NCBI GenBank assembly: GCA_965220985.1
Contig: OZ244854.1
Coordinates: forward strand, 1,798,001 to 1,862,000
Direction of reading: 5' to 3'
Length of the DNA stretch: 64,000 nt
Origin: JAPPHA01 sp965220985
GTDB lineage: Bacteria; Pseudomonadota; Alphaproteobacteria; Rhodobacterales; Rhodobacteraceae
The stretch's first letter is position 1; the number at the start of each line of letters is the position of its first letter. Below are positions 63,353-64,000 of this stretch, one piece after another. Made by a program: the position numbers and the translations under genes. The notes beneath the pieces were generated by a model. The model had not been told where the DNA came from. It made no database searches and worked only from the letters and a program-made list of their open reading frames with translations.

Positions 63353-64000
63353 ATGGAGTGGCGAGACACTGACGAAGCGATCACCCGCGAGGGGTTTCGG
63401 GGGCATTCGAACGAATCGACATATTCCGGTGTCGTCAGTTTCTTGCGACGCCGATACTCCCGTGACCTCGAGGATGTTGATCTGGCGGTCGTCGGGGTTC
63501 CATTCGATTGTGCCACCACGAACCGGCCCGGGACGCGATTTGGCCCGCGCGCGATTCGGGAGGCCTCCGTGTTTCAGGGCTACGAAGCGCCCTACGGTTG
63601 GGACATTGACCCACTGACCGAGATGAACATTGCCGATTCCGGCGATTTCGGATTCGACTACGCGAAAATCAACGAGTTTCCCGGTCAACTGACCAGGTTC
63701 ATCGCGGACATCATCAAGACGGACACGACCGTTCTGGTCCTTGGTGGGGATCACTACATCACCTATCCGATTCTCAGAGCCCATGCCGAGGCCTTCGGTC
63801 CGCTGGCGCTGCTGCAGTTCGATGCCCATTCTGACACCTGGCCGGATGCGGATCCCGAACGGATTGATCACGGAACCATGTTCTACCACGCAGTCCAGCA
63901 GGGTCTCATCAAGCCCGACGTCTCGGTGCAGGTCGGCATCAGGACCAGTAACCCCGACACGCTTGGCGTCAACATTCTCGATGCGCGATGGGTGCACCAG
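63353..64000 (+). CDS. Agmatinase/arginase family ureohydrolase, truncated by window end
   Basis: The first 216 residues of a ureohydrolase. The binuclear Mn site is visible as GGDH (in VLGGDHYITYPIL) and DAHSD (FDAHSDTWPD), followed by the DHGTMF substrate-loop block; the third metal motif (SxDxDxxDP) lies beyond the edge. The N-terminus EWRDTDEAITREGFRGHSNE, with VVGVPFDCATTNRPGTRFGP, is agmatinase-like. It hydrolyses agmatine or a related guanidino compound to urea. AAGGGGTGGAAGG precedes the ATG. The open frame continues past 64000. Confidence 0.9.
   Translation, partial: MEWRDTDEAITREGFRGHSNESTYSGVVSFLRRRYSRDLEDVDLAVVGVPFDCATTNRPGTRFGPRAIREASVFQGYEAPYGWDIDPLTEMNIADSGDFGFDYAKINEFPGQLTRFIADIIKTDTTVLVLGGDHYITYPILRAHAEAFGPLALLQFDAHSDTWPDADPERIDHGTMFYHAVQQGLIKPDVSVQVGIRTSNPDTLGVNILDARWVHQ

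Noticed and set aside
1..64000. CRISPR arrays, rRNA genes, prophage or integrase with attachment sites
   Set aside because: I saw no regularly spaced repeats, rRNA-like sequence, phage structural genes or integrase; the tRNA-Met shows no neighbouring integrase or duplicated 3' end.

Overview
The window is about 64 kb of high-GC, densely packed bacterial chromosome. The gene families (a Cys-type formate dehydrogenase cluster with DUF3305/DUF3306/DUF6494 partners, TAXI- and DctP-type TRAP transporters, MttB-like methyltransferases, FCD GntR regulator, bacterioferritin with Bfd) point to an alphaproteobacterium, probably a marine heterotroph of Rhodobacterales/Rhodospirillales type. This is inferred from gene content; there is no rRNA in the window.

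Region 1 (1-15.1 kb) is a formate dehydrogenase locus. A leftward operon encodes DUF3305, DUF3306, a TorD-like chaperone, a small Tat-signal protein, the molybdenum catalytic subunit and the four-cluster Fe-S subunit, which runs to the window edge. Behind it lie a flavin monooxygenase-like gene and a decayed transposase. A rightward set follows: a large 4Fe-4S protein, DUF6494, an Mrp/ApbC Fe-S carrier, a biotin/lipoate ligase-like protein, a DUF6505-like protein and a small zincin. Convergent to the 4Fe-4S protein is an unusual fusion of a molybdate/tungstate-binder-like domain with cytochrome c.

Region 2 (15.3-27.2 kb) is mixed metabolism: an MttB-family methyltransferase, alpha/beta hydrolase, EamA exporter, SMP-30 lactonase, cytochrome b561, SDR, D-2-hydroxyacid dehydrogenase, a ferric-iron binding protein, bacterioferritin plus Bfd, and a Gfo/Idh/MocA dehydrogenase. 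The two iron loci share similar tandem imperfect palindromes upstream.

Region 3 (27.7-51.8 kb) is the most striking part. It holds three intact sulfatase-superfamily hydrolases and one sulfatase remnant, a short alkylsulfatase-like metallo-beta-lactamase protein, two complete TAXI-TRAP systems plus the C-terminal stump of a third, one DctPQM TRAP system, and a cassette of two GSTs, an aldehyde dehydrogenase and two SDRs. An FCD-type GntR regulator sits in the middle. A GGATCC-centred palindrome (ideal form TTGGGATCCCAA) occurs nine times in four promoter regions, with consecutive copies 61-64 bp apart. I infer one regulon, with looping between operators, that joins uptake to ester hydrolysis and downstream oxidation.

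Region 4 (51.9-61.8 kb) starts with a kinase translationally coupled to an enolase paralogue that has lost the active-site His, followed by a DUF1932 dehydrogenase. Next comes a tight operon of MttB-like methyltransferase, DadA-like FAD oxidoreductase, TMADH-like Fe-S flavoenzyme and MmgE/PrpD protein, probably for N-methylated compound catabolism. The window ends with tRNA-Met(CAT), dtd and a truncated agmatinase-family gene.
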